From contig NZ_FNIX01000002.1 in the NCBI RefSeq assembly GCF_900104175.1, forward strand, positions 744,001-808,000: a stretch of 64,000 nt of DNA, given 5' to 3'. The DNA comes from Lentzea jiangxiensis. Lineage in GTDB: Bacteria; Actinomycetota; Actinomycetes; Mycobacteriales; Pseudonocardiaceae. The position numbers and the translations under genes were made by a program. Of this stretch, positions 63,590-64,000 are shown piece after piece; the first letter of the stretch is position 1; every line of letters begins with the position of its first letter. The notes under the pieces were generated by a model. It had not been told where the DNA came from, ran no database searches, and was given only the letters and a program-made list of their open reading frames with translations.

Positions 63590-64000
63590 ATGGCGACGCG
63601 TACGGGACGAAGTGCGGACAAGGTCACGCGTATTCTCGCTTCCGCCGAGGAGCTCCTTCTGAAGCGCGGCTTCCGCGGAGTGACCATCGCCGATATCGCT
63701 GAACGCGCGCACGTCGGTAAGGGCACGGTCTACCTGTACTGGAGCACGAAGGAAGACGTCTTCCTCGAACTGCTCGCCCGCGACGTCCTCACGCTCATCA
63801 ACGGCTTCCGCGAGGCGGCGACGCGGAACCTCGAGCTCACCCTGCCGCACCGGCTCTGTTCGCATCTCGTCCGGTCCGCGCTCGAAAGGCCCCTGGTCCG
63901 GGCCCTTCAGGCAAACGACGCCGACGTACTGGGTCTCGTCATCGACCATCCCCGCAGCCAGGACTTGGTCAGGCAGCACGGGGCACCGGCCCTGATCAAG
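63590..64000 (+). CDS. TetR family regulator (3' end cut by window)
   Basis: 137 codons present. HTH region TIADIAERAHVGKGTVYLYW is typical TetR; the downstream LELLARDVLTLINGFREA begins the ligand domain. ATG 63590 after GGAG. Divergent from the FAD monooxygenase cassette with an operator-like dyad between; likely its repressor. Confidence 0.88.
   Translation, partial: MATRTGRSADKVTRILASAEELLLKRGFRGVTIADIAERAHVGKGTVYLYWSTKEDVFLELLARDVLTLINGFREAATRNLELTLPHRLCSHLVRSALERPLVRALQANDADVLGLVIDHPRSQDLVRQHGAPALIK

Overview
High-GC DNA with GTG/TTG starts, strong GGAGG-type ribosome sites, an F420-dependent reductase, a STAND (NB-ARC/TPR) regulator, an XRE/TPR regulator, ECF sigma and many TetR regulators points to a filamentous actinomycete. 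The Pseudonocardiales (Saccharothrix/Lentzea/Amycolatopsis-like) are my best inference. No rRNA, tRNA, CRISPR array, integrase or intact insertion sequence was seen, so this looks like accessory chromosomal-arm sequence rather than a core region.

Layout. 1-14.4 kb: BrkB-type membrane protein (cut by the edge), DUF3618 and DUF2231 membrane proteins, a dehalogenase-like hydrolase divergent from its TetR regulator across a perfect operator, an SPW protein, an MMPL exporter, decayed genes (DUF326 copper-binding, CU044_5270 type), a secreted S1 protease, DUF1330, a TetR/epimerase pair, a STAND regulator, a lipoprotein and two small membrane proteins. 14.4-17.6 kb: an MFS exporter, PEP-mutase family enzyme and ECF sigma operon. 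18.1-23.9 kb: an EF-hand protein; an XRE/TPR regulator with a duplicated-motif partner; and, divergent from it, a chain of tiny genes linked by 4-base stop/start overlaps, ending in a cysteine-tailed protein, a methyltransferase and a frameshifted Nudix hydrolase.

24.2-40.8 kb is the most striking part: five tightly packed minus-strand genes transcribed as 234 aa (two-repeat beta protein), 1116 aa, 3630 aa (long beta-strand repeat region plus several LysM-like units), 124 aa (cysteine-tailed) and 379 aa. The last keeps, in order, residues that look like the SelO pseudokinase/AMPylase active site. No phage-tail, Tc-toxin or secretion genes flank it. I do not recognise it as a described system and regard it as the main candidate for something new.

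41-64 kb: a decayed glycosyltransferase; an SDR/TetR pair with two identical-type operators exactly 30 bp apart; a tripeptidyl-aminopeptidase-like lipoprotein; a frameshifted DoxX-like gene; a secreted papain-like cysteine protease with a membrane-anchored partner; TetR, a serine hydrolase and an F420-type reductase; a penicillin-binding/beta-lactamase-like serine hydrolase translationally coupled to a histidine kinase and response regulator; a HEAT-repeat protein; TetR/DUF418; and a small oxidative cassette (FAD monooxygenase, cytochrome P450, MDR reductase) flanked by a TetR gene cut by the window edge.

Several genes differ from an intact reading frame by a single base (about 10465, 23519, 47010), alongside clearly decayed genes. 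These could be assembly indels or genuine decay, and the reads would need to be checked. Starts were chosen by ribosome site and family length.
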